This document shows, piece after piece, positions 29,175 to 29,188 of a DNA stretch of 29,188 nucleotides. Within the stretch, counting starts at the first letter, position 1. Each line of letters starts with the position of its first letter. The stretch covers positions 1-29,188 of the IMG/VR virus record IMGVR_UViG_3300030117_000199. The stretch is one strand, 5' to 3'. The notes beneath the pieces were generated by a model. That model was not told the origin of the DNA. It did not search any database and saw only the letters and a list, made by a program, of their open reading frames with translations. Both the position numbers and the translations under genes were made by a program. This DNA comes from a virus.

Positions 29175-29188
29175 CCTTCGGATGACCT
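29175..29188. repeat. Right terminal imperfect repeat, possible cos region
   Basis: CCTTCGGATGACCT, matching the first 14 bases at 12 of 14 positions. On a circle the two copies would form a tandem pair with a 14-bp period. It lies about 80 bases upstream of the small terminase ATG. Confidence 0.35.

Overview
The window looks like a complete or nearly complete genome of a tailed DNA phage with a lambda-type, long non-contractile tail (siphovirus), 29.2 kb and AT-rich. The basis is an almost full lambda-order virion cluster read leftward: terminase small and large subunits, gpW-like connector, portal, a fused prohead protease and HK97-type capsid protein, joining proteins, U, V, G/GT, H, M, L, K, I, J and a tail fibre. 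No host gene, rRNA, tRNA, integrase, DNA polymerase or recognisable endolysin is visible. Signal peptides and membrane proteins point to a Gram-negative-type host. Several small genes (the 6.4-10 kb region and the fibre N-terminus) resemble, from memory only, proteins of aquatic phages including marine cyanobacterial siphoviruses, so an aquatic host is likely but not proven.

Layout. (1) 38-2122, minus: a leftward early operon with an ERF single-strand annealing protein, a small ribbon-helix-helix-like protein, SSB, and at the far end a protein resembling the tail-completion protein gpZ, which is missing from the tail cluster. (2) 2199-6179, plus: a rightward early operon of tightly overlapping genes with a putative replication-initiator-like protein, a RecB/YqaJ-type PD-(D/E)XK nuclease, a second PD-(D/E)XK enzyme of Holliday-junction-resolvase type, a Mom-like DNA-modification enzyme and small coiled-coil proteins. 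(3) 6180-6660: a mainly non-coding block with a candidate structured RNA closed by a perfect 11-bp stem, a second stem-loop region and intrinsic terminators, plus one 54-codon gene on the minus strand. (4) 6664-10153: small membrane, secreted and coiled-coil proteins on both strands, ending in a convergent overlap at 8803-8849; holin or envelope functions probably lie here. (5) 10178-29092, minus: fibre, tail, head and packaging genes.

Control. A 10-bp palindrome GGGTWWACCC occurs four times. Three copies lie exactly in the 17-bp spacer between -35 and -10 boxes: in front of the ERF operon, in front of the resolvase/Mom operon, and in front of the 139-aa gene at 5636. The fourth lies between tail genes V and G. 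This looks like a phage-wide operator set; its regulator is unknown, with candidates at 5636-6055 and 1070-1264.

Genome ends. The first and last 14 bases are imperfect copies of one another (CCTTCAGATGACCC and CCTTCGGATGACCT), about 80-110 bp upstream of the small terminase gene, where lambda carries cos. Ends of the window may therefore be the physical phage ends or a circular assembly cut near cos.
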